Made by a program: the position numbers and the translations under genes. From NCBI RefSeq assembly GCF_964355755.1, contig NC_092670.1, positions 19,775,201 through 19,839,200 on the forward strand: a stretch of DNA of 64,000 bases. Reading direction: 5' to 3'. The notes under the pieces were generated by a model. That model was not told the origin of the DNA and searched no databases. It saw nothing but the letters and a program-made list of their open reading frames with translations. The stretch comes from Antedon mediterranea (taxonomy: Eukaryota > Echinodermata > Crinoidea > Comatulida > Antedonidae). Shown here one piece after another: positions 22,018 to 35,844 of the stretch (position 1 is its first letter; every line of letters begins with the position of its first letter).

Positions 22018-24199
22018 AGCTGAGTGTTTTGATGAGAGGGGATGGTGGTTCAACGGTGAAGGCCTAAGCAACGACAATTTGTCAACAAGCTTGGAATACT
22101 GTCTGTGTCTTTGTGAGCATGTAGGCAGGATGTTCAGGTTTCCTGTGAGTCAAACACTGTGCTCAGATACACTAACTAGTCACAGGAACTTCTTAATTTT
22201 TCTAATCAACCGGTTTGTTTGTCCATTTCACCCTTCTTTTGTTTTCAACCGTCTAAATATACAGCTCTGATCTATGATGTTTCCCGGGAAGCAAAAATAT
22301 AAAACCTCCGCAGAAACTTGTAAATATTTTACACTCTTCTGATGTCAACTAACTTTAGTAACCTTATTTCTTCAGAAATCACAGTATAATAAATAGCATA
22401 AACAATCTCATGTATAGGCCTACATACAGCTCTATGGAGATTCTTGGCAAGTTCTACAAATAAAATATATCAATCTTCACAGAAATTTGTAAAACGTATA
22501 CCAATATAAATTGACAACTAACATCAATAACCTTAATTTCTCTAGCGCACACTAAAACAATTTTTGTTTGTGAAAGTACAGTAATACGACTGTATAATAC
22601 AGTAGTAATTTCACAAACTTTCACAAAAATGCAAAATTGCTAAATTGTTCAGATTACGTAAAATAAGCAAGAATTTCTTTATCAATTGCAAACTTAATTT
22701 TAAAAGTAAAAAAAGAATTTAATATTCAGTTATTTCAGTCAATTATTTTGGTTACTGTAAAATCTTAACATACTGTATCATCAAACCATAACTATGTATA
22801 TTTAAAAGTAAAACTAAATTGATATACCAAGAATGGGATAAATATAAAAGTATAACTGGTAAGATTCATCTCATTTCCTTAGTTGCAGTTACTACATGTA
22901 AACTCATAATTCTAACTTTCATTTGGATGCTGTCTTACGTGACAAAGTACCATAATATTTGAAACAGGAAAATATGTGTTAATTCAAATACATAGGTGAT
23001 ACAATATCATCAGTTCTTCAAATTAAAAAACTTCAATTTAAATTAAAGAATAAAAATAAATATTAATATTTAAACAAAAACAATCCATACAAAAGAAATA
23101 TTAAAACATGTTGAGACAAAATTTATCTAAAAATATCTTTTTTTTATAAAGTAAAAACAGGATAGAAATTTAATTAATTTCATTTGTTTTAATTTGACAT
23201 TCTGCAAAAGTCCTTGATGCTCTTACGTACATACAGTCAAGTACGTCCTGCCTCTGTGTCTATCACTATTGTCTGTTAGCTTCCGGTATCTCTTTATAAT
23301 CTCTTCTATTTTGGTTTCTTTGTACCTGATGGTCTGCATAGTTAATTGGTTTATTCTTCAGTTGTAATTGTTTGAAAACAGGGTTTCAACTAATAATTAG
23401 GACCTTGTCAGAATTATTCTCTGCGGTAATTTGATTAAAGTTGCAGTATATATTGTTCGTATATCAACCTTTACCCTTCTTGTTTGATGGAATGAAAATA
23501 TATTCCCACTCTCTGCATACGGTAAATATTTGTAACTAGTAGTTTTTAAACTTGTGTTTTATTTTTTAAATAAAATAGTAGATTCATAATAGTCTACTAT
23601 TTTATCTAAAAAATAAAAAATGTAGTATGTGTAGAAATTATGTTATATGCATTATGCACCTGTTCCTAAACATATTCCCATTTTCTGCATACAGATATCT
23701 GTAACTTTTTGTAGTTTTTAGTTAAAAATAGAAAAGTACGTATAAATGTTGCACCTGTTCTTAGTCCTAATCCTAACGTACTGTTCTATAAATAAGTTTG
23801 ACGTAAAGAAAAACAACAATAACAATGCATTATTGATCTACATAAATCCACTTAATACTGTTTAATCTCACATCTTCTGTTTTCTTTTATAAATGAAACA
23901 TAACTCATGACAATTTTCAGTGAAAACATGGAGAGGTGAAACAAAGTAAAACTGGACAACCTTTTGATTTTAAAGAACAGTAAAGTTGGCGTCAGTGATA
24001 TGATATGTTCATAAATTAAATCAATTAATCAGATAATTGTCCGTGTAACAATTACGTTTTAAATTATTTTGAATTAAAATGCAATTCTACAAGTAGTAAA
24101 AACAAATCAGTATATTTGAAGGCAAACATTATATAAATAAAAAACAATGTAATTGTCATGAATGTATACATATAGTTCTATCTGCTTTGACCTGATCAG
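22018..24199. other. Upstream flank of the 22.0 kb exon, AT-rich
   Basis: 22020-22300 is GC-richer than average and could be promoter or 5' leader. A TAGGCCTA palindrome lies at 22415-22422. Beyond 22500 the sequence is AT-rich with a long inverted pair, TAGTAGATTC...GTCTACTATTTTATC, at about 23575-23605. No gene is seen. Confidence 0.35.
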
Positions 24200-24325
24200 T
24201 ATTTTAAACGCAAGACATTGGAATGTTGGTCGTTGTGTCTGAACACCTTGGCTTTTAACGCCATGGATTACCGTACGCCTTGCGTAGCTAACTCCAGCGT
24301 AACTCCGTGAGTCTGAACATACCCT
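24200..24325 (-). mobile_element. Possible element terminus (GTTCAGACTCACGGAGTTA)
   Basis: On the minus strand GGGTATGTTCAGACTCACGG starts a GC-richer block continuing AGTTACGCTGGAGTTAGCTA and ending near GGTGTTCAGACACAACG. A diverged version reading rightward begins at 24520 (GCAGTTCACACCGTCACAG, then AGTTAGAG and TTTAGCGTACGACGC). Terminal GTTCAGAC motifs are common at DNA-transposon ends. No target duplication was found. Confidence 0.35.
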
Positions 24326-24514
24326 TAGACTTTTATCTTTATTCATTACATAACTCTGTAATCATTAAAGTGGCAATTTACAGCTAATTGACTTATTAAT
24401 TAATCTATGTCCTCAATTTTTGTGAGAAATGGAGATAAGCTACCAAAGAATCTAATCAAATGGTTCCAATAAACTATAACATAATTTGATTTACATCCAG
24501 TTCAAGCGATCTAT

Positions 24515-24620
24515 TTTAGGCGCAGTTCACACCGTCACAGAGTTAGAGTTCTTTAGCGTACGACGCTTACACATTTTGTGTGTGTACAGTCAGTGTTTTA
24601 GCGTATGACATGTCTTAAAA
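24515..24620 (+). mobile_element. Possible diverged second terminus of the 24.2 kb family
   Basis: GGCGCAGTTCACACCGTCAC followed by AGAGTTAGAG aligns with the reverse complement of 24200-24325. The two blocks face away from each other, so they look like separate fragments rather than the two ends of one element. Confidence 0.3.
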
Positions 24621-27600
24621 TGTTGAACAATATAAGTGGAAAACAGTAATTCAACATAGCATCCAATTAGAACGTTTCCTATGATGATAACAATAAACTT
24701 CCTGATGGGTGAAACTTTCACAAGCATTCCTGTGTGTCTAAACACATTACAAAATATTTCTCTGTGGTTAATAATTTTAAGTATATCAATTGAAATGAGA
24801 GATCCTGTTCGGGGAGTGACAATTATATATCCTGTTTCTATTCAAACTCATTTGAACAGAGGTTGACATACAAATAACCACAAACTTAACTTGAACACAA
24901 GATTCATAATAAAACGAATAGAGCATTTTAAATTGTTTTCTTTATGTAATAGTTTTAGTTAAATATCAAAACTCTAAAATATAGGACAATTTTCTTGTAG
25001 CTTTTTTATTGCCTTTTAGCAATCTAGGAAAATATGATTTACCTGAAATCATATTGAATGAATACCATATATAAATTGTATTGAAAAAGATCTTAGCGGC
25101 AAAAATAGATAGACCATCTCCCAAGAGATACACAAGTAGGTTTAATTTAATGCTGTTTAGAATTTAATGCTACACATAAGCATTTATTGTAAGCGCATAC
25201 CGCCTTTATAAAAGTTTTCATTATTATTAATATTTCAGACATTACATTATCAGACCATTATCACAAGTTCAACGATTCACGACCCACATTCTAAAAATGT
25301 TCACCTGTTAATGAAATTTGAACAGTCTACTACGCCATCAATTTTAAGTGAATGTAAGTTTTAATATCATCAATGATCGAGAAAACGAGCTGGTGGAATT
25401 AGCCGCGAGTGGAGCTCAGTGTACAAGTTGGGGATTACGAGTATTAAAAGGATGCTAAGGGAGGATTTAGAACATTAGAGCATCGATCATAAACCATGAA
25501 TTGCAAGCATGGATGAACACAATCATTGAGATGGTATTCAATCGGGCTTTTGGGAAAAACTAGGACTATTGAGAGAGATAGAATGTTATTTTGATGGGAA
25601 AGTATAGGTTACTTTAGTAGATCATCATGACCAATAAATTACACTTCTTACGTGATAGCTGTCACTTTCAGAAATATATCTCACATGAAAGTATATTTTA
25701 CAGAAGTTTATTGCATGGATTTCTATAGTTTGTTTTCATGTTAACCTTCTTCTCGACATCATTGCCATTTAGTATTCTAACCTTTATAGCACTAATATAT
25801 ACTTTCATATATTTATTTTTCCAGTTAAAAAATAAAAGACAGGCCTACAACTAACATAACACCACAATAAAAATCACAGTAAAACATTAAAAAGTTATAG
25901 TTAAGTAAATTTAAAAAACATTAATGTGATAAGTTATTAATTAATTAACTAATATTTAATTTATTTTGTATTAATAAAATACATTTCTCACAATGCTGGA
26001 TAGATCATGTTGTGGATATTGTCGCCAAACTTTCAAATCACATATACTTCAAAACCTATCTGCTGCCCTCTATAAAAAAATGAACAAGATGACAGGGATA
26101 ACGTAAACTAAGTCAACTTGAACTTGCTTAAGGAAGAGACTTAACCATAACACATGAGATCATGTTAATGATTACTATCATAATTCATTTTTTCATCAAT
26201 TTATATTTAATTAATACTTATGGCATTGGAGATCATATAACATTGTTATGTTTTATGTAAAGATCCCGAATATATTTGTCATATTACCAATCACAGTCAC
26301 TATTAAATGACATATATTTCCTTTAAATACTAACAATTTCAATCAAGTCGTATTTATTTATTTACGGAGAATATTAAAAGTGTTTTGTGTGAATAGTGAA
26401 TGCAGCTACATGAGATTATTTGATGTGCGCAGAAAAGTGTTCTATATGGTTTATGAGTTCTATATATATATGAGTATTATATCAAACATACCTATAATAT
26501 ATTGGATGAATCATACAGAAAATTAAAAAAAATTCTCATTTAATATTAGAAATTGACATTGCAGTATAACAAAACAAAGTACAGTTTTCTATTGTATGTT
26601 TAACCTATACCCAATGCTCAATTGAATATTCCATAAAAACTTCATAAATAATTCATGATATCTATATATGAATTATTCATGAGGCAATATGTTTTTATCT
26701 GTTAATTCAATGGGAATAGAAATCTTTATTGGTGCATAATAATCAGTAGTATTTACCAATGAATATAAAAACATTAAACAGTAATTATGTATTATTTGAT
26801 TTAAATTATAAAGATCGAATAAAGGACAAAAATCAGTGCATAGGAGCCAACTGGTAAAAAGGAAACATTGGAGATGATGATTAGCCGAAACCATTCTAAA
26901 ATTTCTAAAACATAGAGGGCACTATCTAAACAAATCTAGGGCATCAGCATATTTAAACAGTGGCTGGTTTCCTTTTTTATCTTATCGAACAGCTTAATTC
27001 TGAGCATGGCAAAACATAGAAAAGAACAACAAAAGGTGGTTCCAGAGATCTGGTTGGATCACGCCCATCAAAGAAATGGCAATGTGTTCCAGCCTTGGTA
27101 TGGTCATATGGCGTGTGCATTATACCAAAGTTTTTGCCTTTAGTTATCAAAAGCAGCCTAGGTTACTGTAGTTAAGCATATGGTAAATATATGTACTATC
27201 ATGATTTTATCAAAAAAATCAGGAGAAACTGTACCTTAAGAAAAAATACCCACAATTAAACAGATAAATAGGAAGGTCTTCCGGTCAAAATTAGTAGCCA
27301 TATTAAAAAATGATATCTACCTATGTACTTTTTAGGAAGGAAATGCAGTGCATTTGTAAACAATATCATCAAATTTGACAATACACTTTAAGCTAATGAT
27401 TAGCCAATTCTCCTGTGTTCGTTTGTTAATTAGACTACGATCTTAACTCCGTTCTTAGTATACTGACTGCTTGTAGACATAATAAAATTATTCCCTAAGT
27501 GACCGATTAATAATTGGATACAATGACCAACACATGTAGCCTTACTGAAGTGACCAATGCAGTCATATCTCTAAATGTCAGGTATAAATAATGATGTTTT

Positions 27601-28106
27601 TTAAGATTGTCTGTGTGGATAATTGCAAAGTCTTCTGCTGCACATCGAACAAATCGTTATAAATATTCATGATAAATAGAAACAGCCAAGAAAAAAACAG
27701 AAGAAGGAAGTGATGCAATCATTTTCTTGATAAAACACATCTAAAACTGGACATCATTTGCATCATTAATTTTTCCAGACCAGTTTTATATATATTGAAT
27801 GAATTGCTTGCTTTGTACCATATGATCTTGATCTATAGCTTCACCATCAAAACCATTGAATGAACTTGGACCAATGTTGAAAATTATGGCATCCATAACT
27901 ACACAAGCCTCAGCTATTTAGTACTCAATGTATAATCATAGCAACAGAGTTAATGAACTATGATGACGTCTAAATATGGTGTCAATGTCCAGCTACACAA
28001 AGGTGGACAGCGGTCAGCAACGATGAATATAAAAACAAGATGAAGAATATGAATGAGGTTCTTGAACAAGACTGCTGAAGAGTGTTCATTATGTTGACTA
28101 TTAAAC
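24621..28106. other. AT-rich non-coding stretch
   Basis: A GC-richer patch at 25375-25460 (TTAGCCGCGAGTGGAGCTCA) is not coding in any convincing frame. The patch 27000-27120 is similarly mixed. No repeats of note otherwise. Confidence 0.35.
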
Positions 28107-28167
28107 TATGATGATGATGATGTTGACGTTGACGACGACGATGATGATGATGATAATAATAATAATA

Positions 28168-28206
<39 letters not shown>

Positions 28207-28210
28207 GTGA
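28107..28210. repeat. Compound trinucleotide microsatellite (ATG/ACG/AAT)
   Basis: (ATG)n passes into GACGTTGACGACG, (ATG)n, (AAT)n and again (ATG)n with few interruptions. The minus-strand poly-His frame across it (27982-28278) is only the translation of the repeat. Confidence 0.9.
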
Positions 28211-28764
28211 CAATTATAATGATTTGAAAAGGTCAATGATTGAAATATGCAAAATTTAATTGCGTACAGTGATAGCAATGATAATGATAATTTTGATCAT
28301 GACAATATTAACAAGGTTAATAAGAATTATTAAGATAATTATGATGATACTGATAAAAATGAAGAGTATTAACAGTAACTGACACATACTAAATTTCCTA
28401 TTCATGACAATTAATGTTCTACTTGCAGATAATATAAGTTGTCACAAAGTGCTAAACTTCCATTTATGTAAAAAGTAATTAGAAAAAAACATCAAACCCA
28501 GTTCCCTAGAGTGAATAGCTAACGAGTTAAATTAAGATACAGAATACAAATAACAAATTAGCCATCTTATACAGTTTCATACTTGTTAACAATTTTAAAT
28601 AGGAATAAATTAAACAGTGAACTAGAACACGTCGATAGATATTTCAGGTAACTTCTTTTTTTTTAATGTAAAAAAAATTGCCAGCATACATGTAACAGCC
28701 ATGTTAACAACTATATACAGCCTTACTTATGAAGGTATTGGCCTTTACAAATTATACACATTCC

Positions 28765-28822
28765 GTTAATGAGTAGGAGAGACTTGAACCCAAGTATTGG
28801 TGCAAGTAAGGCACATAGGTAG
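28765..28822 (-). mobile_element. tRNA-like SINE head (weak)
   Basis: On the minus strand a B-box-like GGGTTCAAGTCTCTCC follows TGCCTTACTTGCACC at tRNA-like spacing. The A box is degenerate. Confidence 0.3.
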
Positions 28823-29349
28823 TACAGAAAACTACCATTTTCCAAGCTGGACATGAAGAAGATACACTACTGTATATCATTTTGGCACTGAGCTTTTAAA
28901 ACATAATTTTATAGACAGTGATGCAGCTACAGTACATTAAAACAAGAAACATTAAAGCGTGAACTTCTAACCTACGAAAAATACTTTCCAACTGACTAGT
29001 AATGTATGCTTTGGTACATGTCATATTAAGTTAAACACTGTAAGGATGATAGCTATATATTTACTTAAATTGCTGGACACTGTACTCGCTTGAAAAACAC
29101 AGCTTTTCATCATTTCAAATGTCATCATATTCCCTTCACGATTCGCGTTGTTAAATTTGACTTTAGGCAACAAAAGTAGATGCTCTTCAAAGCCACTGGT
29201 GAATGTTTCGCTTGACTTCATAACATCTTAGTTACAAAAAAGGCTTGAGGATATTTTTATGTATGAAATTAGTGGTAAGGAAGAGTTCAAATACTATTAT
29301 ATGAATATCAACAAAGTAACCTACAAAAACTAACCATACAGAAAGATTA

Positions 29350-30165
29350 TGGCGACGATGGTGGTGTTGATTGATATGAGGATGAAGATAAAGTTTTAAT
29401 AGTGATGATAACTGATGATAATAATAATGATACATTTGATGATGATGATGGTGGTGTTGATTGATATGAGGATGATGATAGAGTATTAATGGTGATGATA
29501 GAGTATTAATGGTGATGATAACTGATGATAATAATGATGTACATTTGATGATGATGATGGTGGTGTTGATTGATATGAGGATTATGATAGAGTATTAATG
29601 GTGATGATAACTGATGATAATAATGATACATTTGATGATGATGATGGTGGTGTTGATTGATATGAGGATGATGATAGAGTATTAATGGTGATGATAGAGT
29701 ATTAATGGTGATGATAACTGATGATAATAATGATGTACATTTGATGATGACAATGATGGTGTTGATTGATATGAGGATGATGATAGAGTATTAATGGTGA
29801 TGATAACTGATGATAATAATGATGTACATTTGATGATGACAATGATGGTGTTGATTGATATGAGGATGATAGGGTATTAATGGTGATGATAATAATGATA
29901 CATTTGATGATGAGGGTGTTGATTGATATGAGGATGATGATAGAGTATTAATGGTGATGATAACTGATGATAATAATGATGTACATTTGATAATGATGAT
30001 GATGGTGTTGATTGATATGAGGATGATAGGGTATTAATGGTGATGATAATAATGATACATTTGATGATGATGGTGGTGTTGATTGATATGAGAATGATGA
30101 TACTAGTATATTACTAATGGTGATGATAACTGATGATAATAATGATACATTGGATGATCACAATG
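29350..30165 (+). repeat. GAT-rich minisatellite, nine units of 68-109 bp
   Basis: The anchor TTGATTGATATGAGG recurs at 29367, 29457, 29566, 29653, 29762, 29851, 29919, 30008 and (as ATGAGA) 30079, giving steps of 90, 109, 87, 109, 89, 68, 89 and 71. Units also share AGAGTATTAATGGTGATGAT, AACTGATGATAATAATGAT and a (GATGAT)GGTGGTG box. The 109-bp units contain a doubled GAGTATTAATGGTGATGATA segment, and the 68- and 71-bp units lack the AACTGATGAT part. It is a higher-order array built from GAT trinucleotides, most likely grown by replication slippage and unequal exchange. Confidence 0.9.
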
Positions 30166-31804
30166 ATGATTTTTATACAATAATAAGATAGTTTTTGCAG
30201 AAAATAATTTAGGAATTCTACAAAATATATATCACTTTTATAGAAGTGTAGATACACCTTAGTATTTAGAGTTGCCTAAGATAAGAGAGTATATAACAAC
30301 TAATCAATTCAATGGAATTTAATCACCAATGCCCTCAATTTTTCATACCGTGCATTTTGACTGAGTTACTGAATGCGTGTTATTAAGGACCATAAAGTCA
30401 AGGTCATAACATTACACAATAATGTACTGTATTATATGATCGATATTCATACAGCATATTAATATCTAGAATCACTATATATAGGCATCATGTAAACATA
30501 ATAATGGTAGACATATGTAATAATGTGTTGATAATGGTGAACCATTTCGGTATGCTTTTATATTTATATATTAAAAAAACGCAGAAAGAATCGGATTTTT
30601 TTAAAGTGTTCAATTACTTTCATATGTTTAATATTATACAAATAATAAAAGTATTACGTGGAATGGTTTGAATATTCAGTTGAAAGATCGACTATATAAC
30701 ATGGGCATATCTATCCATAATTCGGTCTAGGTTTTTTATTTTTGGTCCGTTTTTTTCCCAGTTTATATACAATGCTTGGAGTTTGAATGACATTATGTGC
30801 TATGTAGCAACCTCGCGTCTTCAAAGAGTTAAAAATGATACTCAGAATGATACATGCAGAAAAGAGCTGTACACTACACATTGGTTTTTGAAGGCACAAC
30901 AGTCACAAATTCCATGTTTCACAAAATTCTCAAAATTATTTTATCGTGCAATAGTATACAAATAATGAATGTTTGTGACTGTATACTGCAGTGAATGAAA
31001 AATAATTAACGCTATAAAATAACATTTCTCTCATACCACTCTAACAATATATAAATTGTGTACTCAATCACTGACTATTATTATTATAAATTCACCTCTC
31101 TACTAAAGCAAAACAATTTACAGCATCTCATATGAAATGATTGATAACCTTAACAGCATATTAATATACTCATGTATGAATCAATCATATTAATTATTTA
31201 ATGTGTTTTCTTAAGTACCTATATTGAAAAACATGACGGTGTATGAACAATATAATCCTAAACCAAGGTACTAAAATAATAGTACTGAATTAAATAATAA
31301 TTATATTTATTTTTAGCGGTCCTTCATATACATATTGTTCAAAGGTTTTGTTTTTGGTTTAATGTTTAATAAATAAATATAAAAGATACTGAATTGTGAA
31401 CTTATTACATATCAAGGGGCCATGGTGATGTACATACAGACGCATTTAATAATAATATATTTTTTTTAAATCTCATAAATAATTCATTGGTGTGATGTGT
31501 CCTTTAAAAAGTGTGGTCAGTTTAAAACATGGCCAACCAACTCCTATCCAGGAGGTTGGAAGGTTTGCCCTTTCAAACTGAAGACCAGTAGAAGTGACAA
31601 TAATAACCTTTAGCCTATAGTTCATGATGATTTTTTGTGGGGATGAAATGAAAATCCCACTGTAAAAATCCTGCCTACAGGCTTTCCTACCATACTGGTG
31701 GCATGGCAGACCTCATATTATTGTAGAACATAACAAGAATGATTCATCAATCGCTAACATTTTAGCTTTGAGTGACCTAAAAACGCACAATATCAACCAG
31801 CTCA
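30166..31804. other. AT-rich stretch with a dispersed-repeat fragment
   Basis: The part 31540-31720 (GGAGGTTGGAAGGTTTGCCC, then TTTCAAACTGAAG and GTAGAAGTGAC) shares an ordered set of words with 36730-36850 (GTGCCCTTTCGAACTAGAAG and GTGATGGTAAAC), so both may be fragments of one old interspersed repeat. The rest shows no gene or element. Confidence 0.3.
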
Positions 31805-31840
31805 TTGCTATCATGGAGTAATAATACTCCATGTTGCTAT
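31805..31840. mobile_element. Palindromic micro-insertion with 7-bp duplication (2)
   Basis: The 22-bp inverted repeat CATGGAGTA-ATAA-TACTCCATG (31812-31833) lies between exact copies of TTGCTAT (31805-31811 and 31834-31840). The architecture is the same as at 20400-20437, with a different but related end sequence (CATGGAGTA against CAGGGAAGAGT). Confidence 0.8.
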
Positions 31841-32408
31841 CCACACGCCCTCAATATAAATAATTTGTTTTACAGTACCTGTCTTAGCTGTATGCAGTGT
31901 CGTACAAAGGAAAATGCATCAATGGTAGATTTGATATGAAAGAGAAGAAACAAAAATAATTAATAGATTATAAAAAAATAGTCAAATAGTAGATTCTTAT
32001 TCAATTTCTTATGTTACCCAATTCCCTATGTTTAATTTCCAACATATAATTTTATTTTATTTCAATGTAGATGTATGGTTGCTAATTGAATAAACAGTTA
32101 ATAAGTTATTAAATGTAGTTACTGTAGTTAATACTGTAGTAGATCATTTTGACATGGTGGGGTGCAAAATGGTTTTACTATGTAAACTTATTTACAAAGA
32201 AAATCATGAATCATGTTTATATTGACAACAACAACTTCCAATTAAAAAAAAACAGAGTGGTGTGTAATGTCCTACCATACTTCCTAATTAAATTAATGAT
32301 TCTTATAATTTTAATTAAATAAAACCTTGAAAACATTATTACAAAGTTATGTGACTGAACATCAAGTTCAATACACTTTGATAGTAAAAAACTGGACACA
32401 ATGTCATA

Positions 32409-32526
32409 AGCTCTATCAAACTTTATGTGATGTGCACGTATATAGATATGATGGTATCATATCACTACCATATTTGGGCATATCACTACCATATTTGAGC
32501 ATATCACTACCCTATTTTGGCACAAA
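32409..32526 (-). mobile_element. MITE, AGCTCTGTCTACA family, copy D, with three internal 21-bp units
   Basis: Reads as the reverse orientation of the family: AGCTCTATCAAACTTTATGT, then GATGTGCACGTATATAGATA, then three tandem units starting at 32461, 32482 and 32503 (ATCACTACCATATTTGGGCAT, 21-bp period). The other terminus is lost. The tandem unit is the reverse complement of the ATATGGTAGTGAT box that is single in copies A and E and double in copy B. Confidence 0.7.
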
Positions 32527-33277
32527 ATAATAATAATCATCTTAAAATATTTTATAAGTATTTTTTTATTTCATTACATAGCATATTCTCATAACTAATG
32601 GTTTCTTTGCAAATAATGTGTGTATACATAAAAAATGATTCATTTTTATAATGTACTTCACATATCCCTTTTTAAAGAGGGTATAGGTACAAACAGACCG
32701 ATCCATTTTCATATTGTGTGCATAATTATAGTCATATGGAATGATTCATTCAGTAAATGTGTGCCATTAAATAACACTTTAGAACTGATCGTTTCTGAAA
32801 ATAGTAATGTTCGGAATTATCAAATCTTCTGAGACTAATAATGGTTCATTGTTTATGAATGTAATAATTAATTTTGATAATTTCTAACGTATAGGTAGAC
32901 TGTTGTCTGAAAAGATTACGTTATTAACTAGTAAATTCCTAATATTTCTTTAAATAGAAAGAGAGTACGGTACTGTAACTCCAACAACTGTGAGGCCATA
33001 ATTGATTCTATGTTTCAACCTTTATTAGAACATTGTTAAGGATAACAAATATTGTGATATTATTTCTACAAGAACTGGCCAACAATCGGATCTTTATCTA
33101 TTTATAATGTAGGCTATCAGTGAAACTTTCAGTTTTATATTGCTTTTATTCTATCTTATAGGCATAAACCATTTAATCATCTTTTTAAAAATAACTTGAA
33201 AATACAAAAATATGTAAATGTAATAAATATTCTCAAGAAGACACAAGGCGGTGTATGAAATTGAGAATGATAATGAT

Positions 33278-33322
33278 GGTATTTGAACCATAAAGCATTG
33301 GGAGTCATAGGCAGCCGATTTA
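33278..33322 (-). mobile_element. tRNA-like SINE head (weak)
   Basis: On the minus strand CGGCTGCCTATGACTCCCAA is followed by TGCTTTATGGTTCAAATACC, a B-box-like GGTTCAAAT at tRNA-like distance. Only the head is visible. Confidence 0.35.
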
Positions 33323-35844
33323 CAGTGAAAATGATAATATATTAGTTAAGTTCTGCACTTAATTTCAAAATATTTAAGCCCTTGGATCAGTATTTCATAA
33401 TTGTGTACATTTAATTATTGATAATTTTATGACAACTCCACACACACCCCTTCATTTGCCTACAGAGTAAATTTCTTGGTAAAGAATAAATAGATGATTG
33501 AGTTAAAGTGGATATATTGTAAACAACATATCAATTTACATAGTAATATCACAGAAGCATTTTTTTTACAATACATTATAATTAAAAAATAAATAATTAA
33601 TTTTAATTATCTTGAGTATATTTGGCAAGTATCCCCATATTGATAGATTAAGGGAAACATTTAATTACTTGAACCAAAATTACTTAATATTACTTGGGGC
33701 CTGCTATTGTTGCTGTGGTTTATTTGAAAATTGATTAAAAAATGTAATTTATATACCAACAAAATCATTTACGTTAGCAGTTGTCGACTAAAATGCCATT
33801 ATTCTCCAATAAGTGATGTGTTCAACCATTGTTTTAATTGCATTGTGGCAACAAGTTGCCTAGTGATAGCTAATTAAATGCTGTTACAACTAACAATTTT
33901 AAGACTAAGATTTTAACCATTATTTTGAAAATGTCATTTTATATTTACTTACAACTTATCCCGTTTCTACTGTTGGGGGTAATTTATTCGCATGATAGTT
34001 AACCGTTTCTGCTCACAGCAGAGACAGAGGCATTACATTTGCAAAACTACACAATACAGGATGTTCATTACAAAGTATATTATTAATTAATATTTTATAG
34101 TGCGAGTGTGTGATATTGTGGCTTAAATATTTTCAATCTTTTTCCAACTTTACAACCAATTGATATAAAATTACAGTACTTATTAAACTCTTAATTATGG
34201 TAATTACTTAGTACTATAACCACCTTGGCAAGTGACCAAACATATTAGTTAGTATTACACCAACATTTTACTGTAGTTACTTATATTTACTACAGTTAAA
34301 CAATAAGGTTTCAATAGTACAAACAAAATTGTGAACCAAATTCATGAAATAATTAAAAAAACAACTGGAGGAACAATTAATGAAACTACAGTTAGCAAAA
34401 TTACTGCAGTTGGATTATAAACTTTTATTTGTAATTATCTGTATTTTCCTATTATTGTCATTTTACTTATTATGTGAAAATTTCCCTTGCGAAAGCAATC
34501 AGAAATAAAGATTCTGTTAAAGGTTCATTACAAATGTTTAGGAAATGGTAAACCCACAGATGCGTTTACTTTGAAAGAGGGTTAACACCAGATTATTTAT
34601 TTCAGGGAAATTGAAAATGAGGAGGTGGATACAAAAACAATTTGTCTACACACATATATCCTTCTTTCAAATTTGGTGTACATGACATTCTGTCAAATGA
34701 CTCTTAAAAGTTGACCACATCCTTCCCGTAGTCTTCTAATATGTCAGCAAAGTTGAATAACTCAATAATTATTCTAAAACTTCTAAACTGTGTTGACGCC
34801 TCATGAATTATAACAATTAAAATATCAAATTAACCTGACCATTTAATTCTGGGATTTGTATGGTATAGAATAACAGACCCAGCAACTCCAAATATCTCTG
34901 TTCTTTTTTCATCACTAATGGTAAAGATTTTCAGTTAAAATGTAAAATATTGGAGTATTTTAAATTAAATCTTGAACCACAAATAGAAAATGCAATAATT
35001 CATCAGTATGTAAACCATTGTAGATAATATCAAATTAAATCAAGGCGACTTGACAAGATAAAATGTCAAAAAAGTTGCAAATTATGGAAATTAACTAAAT
35101 TTACCAAATTCTAAGACATTTCTCTATATGCTCTGTAAACCACCAATTACATACATTTTATTAGTATGACCTTTATTTGCTAGCAGATATACGACAAGGT
35201 TCATTAAAAATGTTCTGAAATCAGAACTGAGACGCCCTCCAGAAAAAAAAAAACTATATTAAAGTAGTCACTTATAATTATGATCAACATGCTCATCTCC
35301 ATTGTCTGGTGACATAGAAATGACCCAAAAGATTGGATATCATTACATAATTTGTTGTCTTACATAGTGGTGGTTGTCAGTGTTGGCATTTACTACTTTT
35401 GTACTGTTTTAAGATTATAAGTTAAATGCTTTTAGTTTTTAGATCTTTGGTTTATAATCATTTTAAACAAGCTTTGTTTTTCTATTTAAATTTAGAAGTT
35501 GTATAATGTTTTGCAGGCATTTAGTACTGTCATGTTTAGTTCATACCACTTGTTATTGGTAACTGTTTACATTGACATGGAACTCAGTTCACATTTAGTA
35601 TAAACTATTTCTGTCTAGCAAGTACTAACATTCTTAGTATTTTTAATCATCACCTCAACTTCTTGATGGCGTTTATGCATTAAAAAAACAAGAAAAGTGT
35701 TGATCTTTTTATTTCAGGGTAGACAGTTGGGTTAACGACTGAAAGGGTAAATAATCTTTTTTTTTAAATCATCCAGCAAACTATAGCGAATTACAGAATA
35801 AGAAACTCATGCTTTGTACACAAAGTATCATATGAGGTTTAAGT
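33323..35844. other. AT-rich stretch with a possible decayed Harbinger copy
   Basis: At 33696-34032, GGGGCCTGCTATTGTTGCTG on the left and GCTCACAGCAGAGACAGAGG on the right, with an internal CCCGTTTCTACTGTTGGGGG, resemble the ends and subterminal motif of the 9641 family. This is a weak candidate for an old deleted copy. A TTACTGCAGT motif is at 34401-34410. No exon is seen. Confidence 0.3.

Noticed and set aside
27982-28278. Poly-His open frame on the minus strand
   Set aside because: It is the translation of the (ATG)n microsatellite; there are no splice signals and no conserved domain.
32461-32523. Short direct repeats that might suggest a CRISPR-like array
   Set aside because: Three 21-bp units without spacers inside a eukaryotic MITE.
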